Of a stretch of DNA of 64,000 nt, positions 1-11,389 are shown piece by piece. The stretch covers positions 124,001 through 188,000 of the forward strand of contig PUDQ02000084.1 in assembly GCA_002964805.2 (NCBI GenBank), read 5' to 3'. A program made the position numbers and the translations under genes. Numbering within the stretch: position 1 is the first letter of the stretch; each line of letters begins with the position of its first letter. The stretch is from Trametes villosa. Taxonomy: Eukaryota > Basidiomycota > Agaricomycetes > Polyporales > Polyporaceae. The notes beneath the pieces were generated by a model. That model was not told the DNA's origin, searched no databases, and was given only the letters and a program-made list of their open reading frames with translations.

Positions 1-1094
1 TTCTGGACGAGGTCTCCATCGCTCTGGTCGGCAAGTACACGGACATGCAGGATTCGTATATGTCGGTCGTGAAGTCTCTAGAGCACTCTGCGTTCAGGTG
101 TAATCGGCGACTCAAGCTCAAGGTTAGCTGCCGCCCATCTGCCGCAAATGAACAGACCGTAACCGCATTCATCATCAGTGGGTAGACGCTTCCGACCTCG
201 AGCCAGAGGCACAACACACAAACCCCGCGAAATACCACGACGCATGGCGGGACGTTGTATCCGCAAAGTACGTGCACTTCGTTACCGTTCATGCCTCGCG
301 CCCCCGCTAACCAACCGCAGCGGTATCCTCGTCCCCGGCGGTTTCGGCGTGCGCGGCTCGGAGGGCATGATGCTCGCGATCAAGTGGGCGCGCGAGCAGA
401 ACATCCCCTTCCTCGGCATCTGCTTCGGCTTCCAGCTCGCCGTCGTCGAGTGGGCGCGCAACGTCTGCGGCATGACCGGCGCGACGTCCGCCGAGTTTAA
501 CCCCGCCGCGCAGGAGCCCATCATCGTCTTCATGCCCGAGATCTCGAAGACGCACATGGGCGGCACGATGCGTCTCGGTCTCCGCCCGACGGTGTTCGAC
601 GAGGAAAGCGAGCGCTGGTCGAAGGTGCGCAAGCTGTACGGCGGCGCGGGCAAGATCTGGGAGCGCCACCGCCACCGGTACGAGGTCAACCCGGCGTTGA
701 TCGAACGCTTCACGAAGAGCGGGATGCGCTTCGTGGGCAAGGACGAGCGCGGGGAGCGTATGCAGGTCCTCGAGCTGCCCGGTCAGTCCCTCTCCCCTTC
801 TTCCTCGCTTGTCACTGCGTCTGCTGGTACTGACCTAGCTGTGTAGATCACCCGTACTTTGTCGGCTTCCAGGCGCACCCCGAGTTCTGCACGCGCCCGC
901 TGAACCCGTCGCCGCCGTTCCTTGGGTTCATCGCGGCCGCGTCCGGCGCGGCGGTGATCAACGAGCAGCTCGAGGTGCAGCTGCGCTCGTTCAAGCCGCC
1001 CCACCCCGAGGGCTCGATGGTCGACGAGGAGTCGCTGCGCAGCACGGAGCCCCGCCCCGCCGGCGAGGAGGCCATCCTCAGCTCCGAGCAGTGA
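1..1094 (+). CDS. URA7: CTP synthase, 3' part (glutamine amidotransferase domain), 5' truncated by window
   Basis: CTP synthase makes CTP from UTP, ATP and glutamine in the cytosol. Only the C-terminal glutaminase half is in the window. Exons read by eye: <1-122, 179-267, 321-781, 847-1094 (TGA); all three introns are GT-AG and 53-65 nt. Visible motifs: [13 protein letters not shown] at the domain start, [10 protein letters not shown], the nucleophile-cysteine turn GICFGFQLA, the MGGTMRLG segment, [11 protein letters not shown], and the second catalytic pair in FQAHPEF. The usual fungal or animal nucleophile turn is GxCLGxQ, so Phe in place of Leu is a small variation. The C-terminal tail after the catalytic domain is short and acidic. 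The gene is convergent with the dehydrogenase that ends at 2029. The family assignment is certain; the paralogue symbol is by analogy with yeast URA7/URA8. Confidence 0.95.
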
Positions 1095-2028
1095 TCGATG
1101 TCGGCGCCTCGTTGGGAGGGAGGGGTGAATGAGGAGAGATGGGAGTGTACGGCCGTGTACAGCACTATCAGGACGGGCGGTGAAGAAGTATTTTACGCAT
1201 ATAATCTTAGACAGGCATAGAAAACCTCACGCTTGGTAGAGCGATACGTCCATCTTGTTTTCTCGTCGCTTTGGTTGGCAATGAGAGACGTGCATCACAG
1301 CTCCTACCGGACGAACGCCCGGTGCGTTCTTTGGCCGAGGGAACTTGCGCCGTGAGTCGCCCGCCTCTCGCATACTTGATTGCCATGAGCCTAGTGGTCT
1401 CCTGGCCTCCTCCGTGGGTCGCCACTTTCTCCTGCTGGACGCCGCTAGGTCGGCGTGGGCGCGGTCGGTGGCAACATGCAGCGGAGTACACGGCTTTCAA
1501 ACTGCAGAAAAAAGCGTGTGGGAAGAAGGGGCGAAGAAGATCGGGTTTAGTATACCTACCACCGGAAAGGCTCGCGAGAGGTTCCCCGCAGTGTCGGCGG
1601 GTCACAACGCCAGAACGCATGTCGACGTTCCCACTGCTAAATAGAGGTCCGTCAACCTGTCCTCGGGCTGTACCGATCGCTCGGGGAAGGGGTATTTGAG
1701 GTCAACGAGGACGCACCGCTGCCAACTGCTATGGCATCCGGAAGTTCTGCCAAGGCCGTACGTGCAGCCATTGGTCAAATATAGCCGACGCCGTAGGAGT
1801 GCCGTCGTGAACGAGAGCCTGTCGCATTTGCGGTGTGATTGTGTTTCACGGATGCGTGCTCAAGAGAAAAAACAAGTGTATATTGAAACAACAACATGAC
1901 TAGTTGTGGTACAAATACATCCGGAGTCCCAATAATTAATACGCTCTGAGCGAGCTCTACACGCGGCGTCAGCCACACGACAAGACCACACCATCGACCA
2001 GCTTCGACTGCCCAGCACCCAAGGGGGC
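1095..2028. other. Intergenic region between convergent genes
   Basis: This 0.93-kb stretch lies between the 3' ends of CTP synthase and the ERG26-like gene. Open frames here are short and lack recognisable motifs or a convincing chain of splice sites. It should hold both 3' UTRs. I see no gene, tRNA or repeat. Confidence 0.6.
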
Positions 2029-3745
2029 TCAGTACTGCAGCTCCGCCGCAACAGCGGGCTTGTCGAGCGACGCGCTGAGCTTCTCCATCACCTCCTCAAC
2101 GCTCTTCTCCGCCCGCGCGAGCGCAAGCGCGAGGTCTGGCGAGTCGTGCCCCGCGACAACGCGCATGTGGTCCCTCCCGCCCGTGCGCGTGTGCTCCGCG
2201 AACGTCTTGCACGTCCCCTCGATCGTCGTCACGCGTCCCGAGTACCCCAGCCCGCCCAGCGCCGGCACGGCCCGCGCGCGCGAGTCGTCGAAGATGAGGT
2301 GCACCTGCGTGAGCGCCCACATCGACGGCTGGAGGAAGACGATGTCGCCGCTTAGTGCGGGGACGAGCTTGGCGAGCGCGGAGAAAGGCGCGGGGGCGCG
2401 GAGGAGTGCGTGTCGCGCGAGGTAGTACGCCTCCACGAGCGTTGCGAGCGCGAGCATCGCAGTCGGGGAGAGGTCCTGGAACGTGCACGCGCCGCGCGAG
2501 AGGTAGGTCATCCCGCGGTTGATCTCGCCGTATGTTGGCGCAGGGCCCGCGTCGCACACGCAGAACGCCTGCCCGCCGACGTCCGGGTTTGCGCTCCCGC
2601 GGTGCTGCTCGATGAGGCGCTGCTCGTAGCAGAGGTGCGCGACGGAGCAGTTCTCGACGTAGCAGAACGACTGGAGGGAGTTCGCGATCCACGTCATGTT
2701 CGCCTTGCGGATGAGGTACGCCGCGACGAGCAGGTCCCCGCCGGGCCCGTAGATCGCGTTCCCCGGGCGGATGCAGCCCGTGCGTAGGATGCCGTTCCCT
2801 GAGGATAGCCCATTCGCGCGGCGCACGAGCACCTCAGCCTTGCGTTTCGAGACCGCGTAGTTCGAGAAGAAGTCCTGGTGGCGCGTGGGGACCTGCGCGT
2901 CGTCGTCGCCGATGGGCTGCACGAAGTGCGCGGGCTCGCGCTCCCACGGCCAGAGCCAGAAGCGCGTGCGGCGAACGGAGACGGAGCCAGAGGAGGTGTA
3001 TATGAGCGCAGCAGCCCCGACCTTGCGCGCCGCGTCGATGACGTTCCGCGTCCCCTGCACGTTAACGCGGTCCGAGTACGCCTGCAGCGCAGGGTGGCGC
3101 TCGTAGAAGCGGATGATCGCGACGGTGTGGAAGATGGTGAGCTCGGGCTCGGGCGCGTCCGGCGACGAGAGGTCGGCGTCATCCCATGGCTTGCGGAACG
3201 CGGCCTCCACTGCGGCGGCGTTCGTGACGTCGACTTGGACAAAGTCCACCTCCGTTGCGGGGCCTTCGAGCATGTCTTGCCGCACGGGTCGGCGCACATC
3301 GAGGATGCGGATCCTGCGTGGGCTCTCGCCGCGCGCCAGGAGATGGAGGACGATCCACCCGCCCAAGAACCCAGCCTACGCAGCGTGGTCAGTATATGGC
3401 AGCCATCATGGCGGGTCGGTGGCGGAGGCGTGCAAGCGTGCAAGCGGGCGGGGCGCCAGAGCGGACCCGCGCGGAAGTGGAAGGAGAGATACTCACCCCG
3501 CCGATGACGATGTACCTCCGCCCCGTCTTCGGGGGCAGATCCTCTGGCGAGAACAGGGATGGCGACGAGCCCGCGATAGAGGGCGAGCTCGCGGTGCGCT
3601 CGAGGTCCTCGACTGTCCAGCGTCTGGGCGAGAACGCGGTCGCCTCCGAGGGCAGCCGCGTGAGCTTCGCGTCGTTCGCGCGGACGTAGAAAAAGAGCAG
3701 CAGAGGGAGCGCGATGGCGAGGGGTATCCAGAGTGAGTATTCCAT
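2029..3745 (-). CDS. ERG26: Membrane-anchored 3-beta-HSD / sterol-4-alpha-carboxylate 3-dehydrogenase-like protein
   Basis: Extended short-chain dehydrogenase of the 3-beta-HSD/ERG26 family. ERG26 oxidatively decarboxylates C4-carboxysterols in ergosterol synthesis at the ER. Two exons on the minus strand, 3497-3745 and 2029-3375, joined over a 121-nt GT-AG intron, give about 448 residues after an 83-residue first exon (531 aa in total). The N-terminus MEYSLWIPLAIALPLLLFFY is a membrane anchor, and this ATG (3743-3745) is chosen because it opens the hydrophobic segment. Splicing creates the Rossmann motif YIVIGGAGFLGGW exactly across the junction, which supports the intron. Further motifs: the acidic turn after beta-2 (RILDVRRP), VNVQGTRNVIDAAR, YTSSGSVS, and the catalytic YxxxK in NYAVSKRKAE. 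The protein is longer than yeast Erg26 (about 350 aa), with an N-terminal anchor and linker, so a related 3-beta-HSD is possible. Family is certain, exact substrate inferred. Confidence 0.82.
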
Positions 3746-4319
3746 GGTGCACGCGGGGTAAGGAGAGGAGGGAGGGCGGCGAGGGAGAGTGTCGGGAGGC
3801 GGAAGAGAGGTTGAGTCCCGTTTAGTACTGGTGAGAGCGCCTGTTGGCCAGGGAAGTGGAGGGAGATCGAAGCGTCCGAGGCCCGCAGCCGTGTCCAAGG
3901 AAGCTCGAAGGGCGTGTATGGGCGTGAAGTGCCCGCCCCACGCGTCCCGCCCACCCTCGTATTTTCTGCATCGGCCCCAGACACGCACACAACCACACAC
4001 GGCTGCGCGGGAGATACGTAACGACACCGCTCTCAGGCAGACCCCGACCCTGCGGGCGATCCCCCCCTCCGTTACGCAACTCGCACGCTGCGAGCCCGCC
4101 AATGGCCGCGCCTCGCACACCACTCGCTGCGTTCAATGTTCCGGCGAAATCTGAAGTTCGCGCATCGGTCGGGCGGATGCCATGGATGAGAAAACGCGTG
4201 CTCTGATACTAGTACTAGTACGCCGCCGAACTGACATCGATCCCACCGCGGCATTATAGTACATCGTAGCATATCCCAACTAGATACCGACCTTACGCCA
4301 AACGAAATTACCAGTATGA
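3746..4319. other. Promoter of ERG26-like gene and 3' flank of KHDC4-like gene
   Basis: This 0.57-kb gap between two minus-strand genes should contain the promoter and 5' UTR of the dehydrogenase and the terminator of the KH-domain gene. No extra coding sequence is recognisable. Confidence 0.5.
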
Positions 4320-5938
4320 TCACGCAGGGGGAGGCGGCGGAGGAGCCGGGTCGCTCGGGGGAGGAGCAGATCCAGGAGCAGCTGGTGGCGCACCAGTGCC
4401 GTCAGTAGCACCAGCAGGGTAACCCGCTTGGGCGTAGTACTGCGCGTACTGCTGGGCCTGTTGAGTCTGCCACTCCTTAAACTGCGGCGAGTTAACATCG
4501 TAGCCATAAGCAGCCCTGCAGATCGTGGTTGTCAGGTCGTCGTCAAAGTAGACGCTGCATGCTCGACTGACCAATAGGCGGCGTAGGCTTCCCAGTCACT
4601 CGCAGCAGGTGCTGCGCCGGCCTGTCCGGTCGTGGGAGCGGGCCCACCAGGAGGTGCAGGCGCGCTTCCGTCCGGGGGAGGCGGTGGTTGTTCGCCTGGG
4701 GGCGGGGGTGGGGGCGCGCTACCCGGAGGCGGAGGCTGGTATCCCTAAATACAAGCGTGTGAGCGAGTACACCACACGGATATACAGACCAAAAATCATG
4801 CAGCGGCAACTTGCATGCCACGTGAGACTGGCACGGAGAAGCGGCAAATATGAGCGGAGCATACATACACCGTAAGCACTGTAAGCAGCGTACTGGGCTT
4901 GTGCTTGATGGAGCTCCATTTGCTGCTGCTGTAGCACCGTCTTCATTTTGGCGTGTTCGCCCCGCACGACCTCGAGCAGATCCTCGGTGAGTGCTTTCGC
5001 ACGCTGTACTTGCTGCTCGTCCGGGCCGCTAGTGCAACGGTGTGAATGGGACTGCGGGTGGCCGATAGGGAAAAGAACGTACGTAACGTGGATGAACATT
5101 GGCTCGTCATGTTCATGGCCCGTATCCTGGTCGACGAACCCAGAGCCTTGGCCCTTGATCTGCACGCGGGTGCCCGTCTCCTGCTGGATGTATTTGACGA
5201 ACATACCCTGCGAATAACACTTCAGTGGGGCTGACCATCGCTCCAGAACAGCGGACATACCGACGGTCCGACCACCTTGGCACGAACGTTAAAGTTCCTA
5301 ATGCTGTCAATGCCAATGGGAATCTTCTCCTCCGGCCATTTGCGCTATGCCAATATGAGCACAACAGGCAAGCTGACATGACTAGAACCGCTTACCCTCT
5401 CCCTAACGCGGCTACTCTTGTCCTCCACCAGCGACCCCATGTCCATGTTCATCAACTCGTTGATCTTGTCAACGGCCTTGTCCAGCATCTCTGGGCTAGT
5501 CGCGGACACATGCAAATACAAAGGCGGGTCCTTGTCGGTAGCCTTGGACCTGTCCGGGTACCAGACACCCTTCGTGCTCACAGAAGCACCGGTCTCTTCA
5601 TGAATCTATACGTTCTCGCGTGAGCAGCTTGCCACGCGAGCGAGGCGGGAGAACCAGCGCACCTGCTGCTGGGTCGAGCCCTTCGTGAGAAGGTACCTGT
5701 TCCTGACGTCGTTGATGTCGATGTCCTTGGTGAAGTCGCCGTCGTGCGGGTCCTTCGGGCCCAAGCTCGCGCCGCCCGAGCTCGCGAACTGGGCGGCAAT
5801 TTTGGCCGCGATGGCGGCGGCAGCGGCAGCGGCCTCGGACGCGGTCTTGCCATCCTCCACTTTCACGGCTTTCGACGGGCCCTCGCCTTCGCTGCCGCCC
5901 TCAGGGCCCGCCTGGTCCCACTTGCGCTTGGAAGACAT
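4320..5938 (-). CDS. KH-domain splicing factor, KHDC4/BLOM7-like
   Basis: Fungal homologue of animal KHDC4 (KIAA0907), a nuclear KH-domain protein linked to pre-mRNA splice-site choice. Seven exons: 5938-5663, 5605-5396, 5344-5261, 5207-5083, 5028-4869, 4744-4572, 4515-4320 (407 aa, frame closed). Features in order: an N-terminal basic, Ala-rich segment starting MSSKRKWDQ; an INDVRNRYLLTKGSTQQQIH segment as in KHDC4; a first KH-like region; the linker RKWPEEKIPIGID; a second KH region with VVGPSGMFVKYIQQETG and IKGQGSG; a Gln-rich coiled segment; a Pro-rich stretch; and an aromatic DWEAYAAYWAAYGYD repeat, typical of spliceosomal SF1-like tails. The start lies 264 bp from the divergent helicase start at 6203, so the promoter is probably shared. 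The homology is strong; no gene symbol is in common use in fungi. Confidence 0.87.
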
Positions 5939-6202
5939 GCCCGCTAGTGACCGCTGAGAAGGAGAGTGCGCTGCAGACGGTAGACAGAGGGTATCGAGGG
6001 AGAACGCAGGGAAGGAGGCGGAGAGACGCGGTGGTGGCCAGGTTCAAGAGACAACGCCGCGAGCGCTGCACGTACGCAGGCAGAGGCCCGTGTATGCGCG
6101 TGTTTGGATTGTGGCACGGAAATTGCTGCCACCGAGTTTTTTTGGAGGTGCCGGTGGCCTCCAGACTGTCCTCATACCGCCAGGACGTCCAGTCCCTTCA
6201 TC

Positions 6203-8674
6203 ATGGCGGCCTCCCTCCTCGCCCTCCTCCCCGCGGCACGCGCATGTCGTTGCTCGCATGGTGCGCTGGCATCGCACGGTATGTGTTCTATCAATCGCGA
6301 CGCGTCGAGTGACACTGACGCGCGGACAGCACTCCGCGCAGGCCGCTTCGCGTCGGTGCGGTACGCCCACAAACAGCCCGCGCACTGGAAACAGAACCAG
6401 TCAGATAGGCGGGATGATTCCGAGGCCCTGACACCCACCTGGGACTCGGCGGACTCCCCGCAGGAGCGGGCGTTGCCTCACTCTGACCAGCCCAGATTCG
6501 ACACTCTCGAGGACACCCTCTCTCGCTCCGTCATGCAGGCCCTCACCGGGAACCCCTTCCGGCTTACACACATGTCGCCTGTCCAGGCTGCTGTGCTCCC
6601 TCTTCTCCCGAAGCTCTTGGCACCCCACGACTCGCCGGATGCGACGGGCCCTCGCGACCTCTTGGTCAAGGCACGTACCGGCACTGGCAAGACCCTGGCA
6701 TTCCTCATCCCGGCAGTCGAGGCGCGGCTGAAGCAGCTGCGCGACCGTCACGAATTCGCGGCCACCGAGCTCGGCACGACCGACCGTCACAAGATTGACC
6801 GGATAGTCGAGCAGTTCTCCCGGTCAAACGTCGGCGCCCTCATCATCAGCCCTACCCGCGAACTCGCCACGCAGATTGCGAACGAAGCTCTCAAGCTCAC
6901 GAAACATCTCGATCGGTTCCACGTTAGGCTCCTTGTCGGTGGTCTCCCCAAACGCTCTCAGCTGCGTGAGTGGAACACCGGTCGCCGTGACATCGTGGTA
7001 GCTACGCCTGGACGACTTCGGGACTGCATCGAGAACGAGCCTACATTCGCGGCGGAGATCAACACTGCTGAGATGGTGCGTACATTAGTATACTAGAGCG
7101 TATTTGCAGCGCGGTTATAAACGTAAAGCGCCAAACTGCAAACGCGAGCGAGGCGCTGATTTCTGCGCGGGTTGGAGCCAAGTTCTAAACCGCGGTGGGG
7201 CGGTTATAACCGCTTGCAAATACGCCCTACTATCTGCCTTTGACTCTGCTGACATGTCACCACGCAGTTCATTCTCGACGAGGCTGATACTCTGTTGGAC
7301 ATGGGCTTCCGGGAAGACCTCCAGGCCATCACTGATGTCCTCAAGCCCCCTCCGGCACGCCAGACGTTCATGTTCTCCGCCACTGTCTCGAAGGGCATTC
7401 AGCAAATCGCCCGGAAGACGCTCGCCGAGAACCACGAGTTCATCAACTGCGTGCCGGACGACGCGCTCCCCACCCACATGTCTATCCCGCAGTACTACAC
7501 CGGCCTCCCGAGCGCAGAGGAGCAGATCCCGCACATCCTCCGCCTGATCGCCGACGACCAGCTCTCGAACCCCGGCAAGTCCAAGGTGCTCATCTTCTGC
7601 CCGACGACGAGCATGACGCAGCTCTACCACAACTTCCTTAAGGGCGCCGGCCGGCAGGTGCTGCCCGCGCGCGAGAACACGAAGTGGGGCGAGCTGCACT
7701 CGAAGATGAGCATGCACGCGCGCATGAAGCAGTCCGACTGGTACCGCCGCGACAAGTCCGGCGCGACTGTGCTCGTGACGTCGGACGTCTCCGCGCGCGG
7801 CGTCGACTACCCCGGCGTGACGCGCGTCATCCAGGTCGGCATCCCCTCCTCGGGCGACGTCTACGTGCACCGCGTCGGGCGCACGGGGCGCGGCGCGAAC
7901 ATGACCGGCCGCGCGGACCTCGTGCTCATGCCGTGGGAGCTCGGCTTCCTCACCTGGCAGCTCAAGGACATCCCGCTCCAGGAGCTCACCGTGAACCAAC
8001 TCAAGGAGCAGGTCGGCGCGCTCGCCGCGAAGCACGACGAGTCACTCCCCGAGGCGCGCCGCGAGGACGCGGGTGTCGCCGCGCCGCTCGAGAAGATCGA
8101 CGAGGCGATCGCGCGCGTGCAGCCGCGCGTCGAGCCCGAGGACGTGCGGCAGACGCTGATCAGCGTGTGCGCGTACTACGCCGCGCAGCACGCGGAGCTG
8201 CGCGTGCACATGGGCGTCGTCGCGCAGGGCGTGCACCAGTGGGCGGCGGCGCTGACGGGCGAGGAGCAGGACCTGCACCTCCCGCGCGAGTTCTCGTTCA
8301 GCAAGAACCGGACGCACACCTCGCGGCGCAACGTGCGCGACAGCAGCGGGTTCGTCGCGGACCGCCCCCGGAGCTCGTTTGGCATCCGCGACAGGGACGG
8401 CGAGCGGGGGCGCGGCGAGCGCTCGTCGTTCAGCCGCCGCAACCGCGACGACGATGATGGCGGCGAGAGGCGATCGTTCTCCCGCCGGAGCAGGGACGAC
8501 GACGATGGTGACGACAGGCGGTCGTTCAGCCGCCCCAGGAGAGACTTCTCGGACAACGACTCCTCCGACGGCGAGCGGTCCTTCCGGCCCCGTGAACGGG
8601 CGCGCCCCAGTTGGCAGGGACGGGGCTCTACCTCGACCAGGTCCAAGCGGCGCGACGAGGGCTTCTCATACTAG
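6203..8674 (+). CDS. MSS116: DEAD-box ATP-dependent RNA helicase, mitochondrial MSS116-like
   Basis: DEAD-box helicase, probably acting on mitochondrial RNA. Exons 6203-6278, 6330-7075 and 7268-8674 (742 aa, frame closed). The N-terminus is Ala/Arg-rich without acidic residues, as expected of a mitochondrial presequence. Motifs in order: Q-motif region FRLTHMSPVQ, Walker A ARTGTGKT, PTRELA, ATPGR, DEAD in FILDEADTLLDMGF, SAT, then the second RecA lobe with VTSDVSARGVDYPG and HRVGRTGR. A C-terminal tail of repeated RSFSRR/DDDD blocks resembles the basic tail of Mss116. Two introns are notable: intron 1 (51 nt) is free of stops in frame, so retention would also encode protein, and intron 2 (192 nt) carries an inverted-repeat element. 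Mitochondrial location is inferred from the N-terminus and similarity. Confidence 0.9.
7091..7232. mobile_element. MITE-like element (132 bp) with TACTA target duplication inside helicase intron 2
   Basis: The element occupies 7096-7227. Its ends are imperfect inverted repeats: GAGCGTATTTGCAGCGCGG on the left, and GGGCGTATTTGCAAGCGG when the right end is reversed; both continue into GGTTATAA. TACTA flanks it directly at 7091-7095 and 7228-7232. Removing the element and one TACTA leaves a 55-nt intron, the normal size in this window. It has no coding capacity, so it is a non-autonomous element. The superfamily is not clear from these ends. Confidence 0.78.
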
Positions 8675-9075
8675 AGCCCTCGCCCTTGGGGACTTTGACG
8701 TCTGACGGCGACTGGGTGCATCCCGGTCTGCCTTAGCGGCTGAGGCCGCCACTGCATTTACACCCCGCGGCAGGTGCGATGCCGCTGTACTTTACACTGC
8801 TATGCTATCTACGGGCTATTAGTGCTTTCTGCATGTACCACACATCCGACCTTAATACACATAGACATCATGACACTCGCTCACCAACATCGATGCGCTT
8901 CAGCTTCACGCCCGGTCGGGCACATCTACACGGTCTAGTAACACCTATATTGCACTACTGTCATACATCAAGCACTCGACATATACACTCAGAAATCCCG
9001 AAAAACAACGCCCCAATGTGTCCAGCACATCGGGCGAATCCAGCTCAGTACTCCGGTTAGCACAATGCTGCACGA
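8675..9075. other. Convergent 3' ends of helicase and RBR ligase
   Basis: A 0.4-kb AT-richer spacer between two gene ends, presumably both 3' UTRs. No gene is visible. Confidence 0.5.
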
Positions 9076-11389
9076 CTAGTGGTACTCGCTGTTGTAGGTA
9101 TGCTCATGGTCCCCTCCCCGCGTCTGCATGTGCCGGTCATAGTCCACCTCACGCTTGAAGAACCGGCCGCAGCATGCGTAGACGTTGTGCCGGCGGACGT
9201 GCGTCAGGTGGTAGCGCAGGTCCGCGAGCGAGTTCAGCTTCGTGTCGCAGTACTGGCACGTCAGCGAGTTGATCATCGCCGCGGTGAACCAGTGGCGCGT
9301 GCAGATGACGTCTGCGCGGGGTGCATCGCATGCTATGAGCCGAGGGACGGCGAGAGGATGCACGGCCGAGAGATGACGCACCGGGGTCGTTCATCCAGCC
9401 GAGGTCTTCGTGGTCCACCCAAGCGGCGGGCGCGCGAACGATTTGCGGGGGCATGTACGGCGGCGGAGGCGGCAGAGCGTTCCCAGCAGCAGGGAAGGCC
9501 ACTCTGCCTCCTTGTTGGCGCTCACGCTCGCGCTCGCGCTCTTCGAGTAGCATTTGCTCGTCCCAGAGCTCGCAGGAGGGCTCGCGCGAGCATCGCTTGT
9601 TCCGGATATCCCACAGGGCTGCAATTGCAGCACGTGAGGCTGTGCTTCAGGATTGGTGCAACGCGATACTTACAGCCGCATTTGAAGCAAAACTCCGTCT
9701 TGCACCTGCAGGTGATGTGGTTGCAGCCGACGGAGAGCTCCACAATGAACTGCAGGTGAAGAGCAGTGATATTAGGCTGGGGGCAGCATCCAGAAACGTC
9801 AATACTCACTGCACAACTCGGACACCTGCGCCAATGCTCCGCCTGCGACAACGTTAGCTGTAGACTCTATTGCACACCCAGTACATGATTCACCTTCATC
9901 AGTTGCAATGCTTTCTGGTCTTCCGGCGAGCGGTCGTCCAGCGGTAGTGCCTATGATAGGAACATTAAACTAGAAACTAGGGTGCGACAACTCGTCATGA
10001 GCGATTTTACCTGGTAATCTTCACAAGTGAGATCTACAACGTTTGCGTCAGGCCTCAAGTTATTTTTAGAGAGCAGCGTTGCATTGTTGACATACCGGTG
10101 TGCCAAACAACACGACAGGGCACGCATATAAGCGTGGCGCACGAAGGGCAAACCGCTTGCGGGTCCTCGGAGTCCTCGTCAAGTTGTACCAGAGCAGAGC
10201 ATCGAGGGTTGGGGCAGTAATGCCGAGGTAGACTGTCCAGCAGCTTTTGGTGGTGCTGGGGAGAGAGCACGTTGAGCCTACGCCACCGTGATTGGGGTAC
10301 AGAGGCATACCCAAAGAACCATGCCCTTCTCAGAAAGGACGCGTTCAGCAATTGCATCCGGGATGCCTTCCGGCCACTCTGCGATGGCACATTCTGGGCA
10401 TCGGATAGGGAAGACGACCGTGTTCTGGCCGGCGCCCCCATTCCCCTCGGGGTCCAGCTTGCTGTTGATGTATCCGTTCAAGCACGAGATGCAGTACGAG
10501 TGGGACCTCGGGCACGGCAGGGATGTGCCGAACTGGAGGCGCTGCGACGAGTTCGCAGAACGCGCGGCAGCTGCCGGAGAGTACGTGGATTGGAACGGCT
10601 CCATGCAGATACCGCATATAGGGTAGGGGTTCGAGGCGAAGTCTTCTTCGATTTTGACTGAGTGACAGCAGTAGTGATAAATAACTGCATACATAAGTCA
10701 AAATCCATGTAGCTTACTGTTTTGATGATAGGGCGGGGGAGGCCCGTGCTCCATCTTGCCCTTTCCCTTAAACGCTACCTTGCCTTTGCCCTTGTCGTTC
10801 ATGTCTCCCGCCTGTGCGGTGATGGAATAGTTGACGCCAGGGTTGTCATCTTTATGGACAGCAGCTACTCACCATGATGTCCTCGATCGCATGTCGCCCG
10901 AGGACGCTGATGAGGTTGACGAACTCAGCCTCGGCAGGTTGCCAGCACATATAGGTATACGAAGTACCTGTCAGCGTCACGCATCTCAATATCGTTGTCT
11001 CCATTGTCGATCGCCTCTTGAAGCCGCCTAGCGAACTCGGCGTCGATGGCACTCTTCTTCTCCGCAGCAGCGAGCTTTTGAGCGTACTGCCTGCTTGCGA
11101 TAACGTTGCTGTCCTCCGCATGCTGCAGAGCCTGGGCGAACAACGCGTCCTTGTTCGCAAGAACCTCTGCAGCAAGGATCTCGAGGGCGATATCGTTGTC
11201 GGAACGACCCAGCGAGACTGGCTGCACCTTCTTCGGGAATCGTCCGGCAGCGAGGGCGGAAGTTCGAAGAGCCTCGCCCAGCTGGAGCTCTTCAGCTGCG
11301 CGAGCATTTTCGAGCTCCCGCATATCGTCCTCGAGCATCTTGGCGATCAACAGCTCAGAAAGCATGTCGTGGCTTGCGACTTCTACCAT
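9076..11389 (-). CDS. RBR (RING1-IBR-RING2) E3 ubiquitin ligase with C-terminal zinc-finger region
   Basis: Ariadne/RBR-type ubiquitin ligase. The probable start is at 11387-11389 (MVEVASHDML). Order along the protein: an Ala/Glu-rich helical N-terminus; a Lys/Gly-rich linker (NDKGKGK); RING1 beginning PICGICMEPF with PCPRSHSYCISCL and CPECAIAEWPEGIP; an IBR with HYCPNPRCSALVQL, CPSCATLICVPCRVVWHTD and CEDY; RING2 with WRRCPSCA and VGCNHITCRCKTEFCFKCG, where the Cys of GCNHITC is the expected thioester site; then a charged coiled stretch, a Pro-rich linker and a further Cys/His module (ICTRHWF, CQYCDTKL, YHLTHVRRH, CCGRFFKREVDYDRH). Clean GT-AG joins can be read for most introns (for example 10256-10310, 10034-10095). 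The join near 10930-10970 does not close in frame with a standard intron, so the N-terminal model is uncertain. The gene is divergent from LYS2. Confidence 0.82.

Noticed and set aside
7115..8035. Long open frame on the minus strand opposite the helicase gene
   Set aside because: It mirrors the codons of the plus-strand helicase exon, is Arg/Leu/Ala/Asp-rich and has no motif. GC-rich third positions keep antisense frames open.
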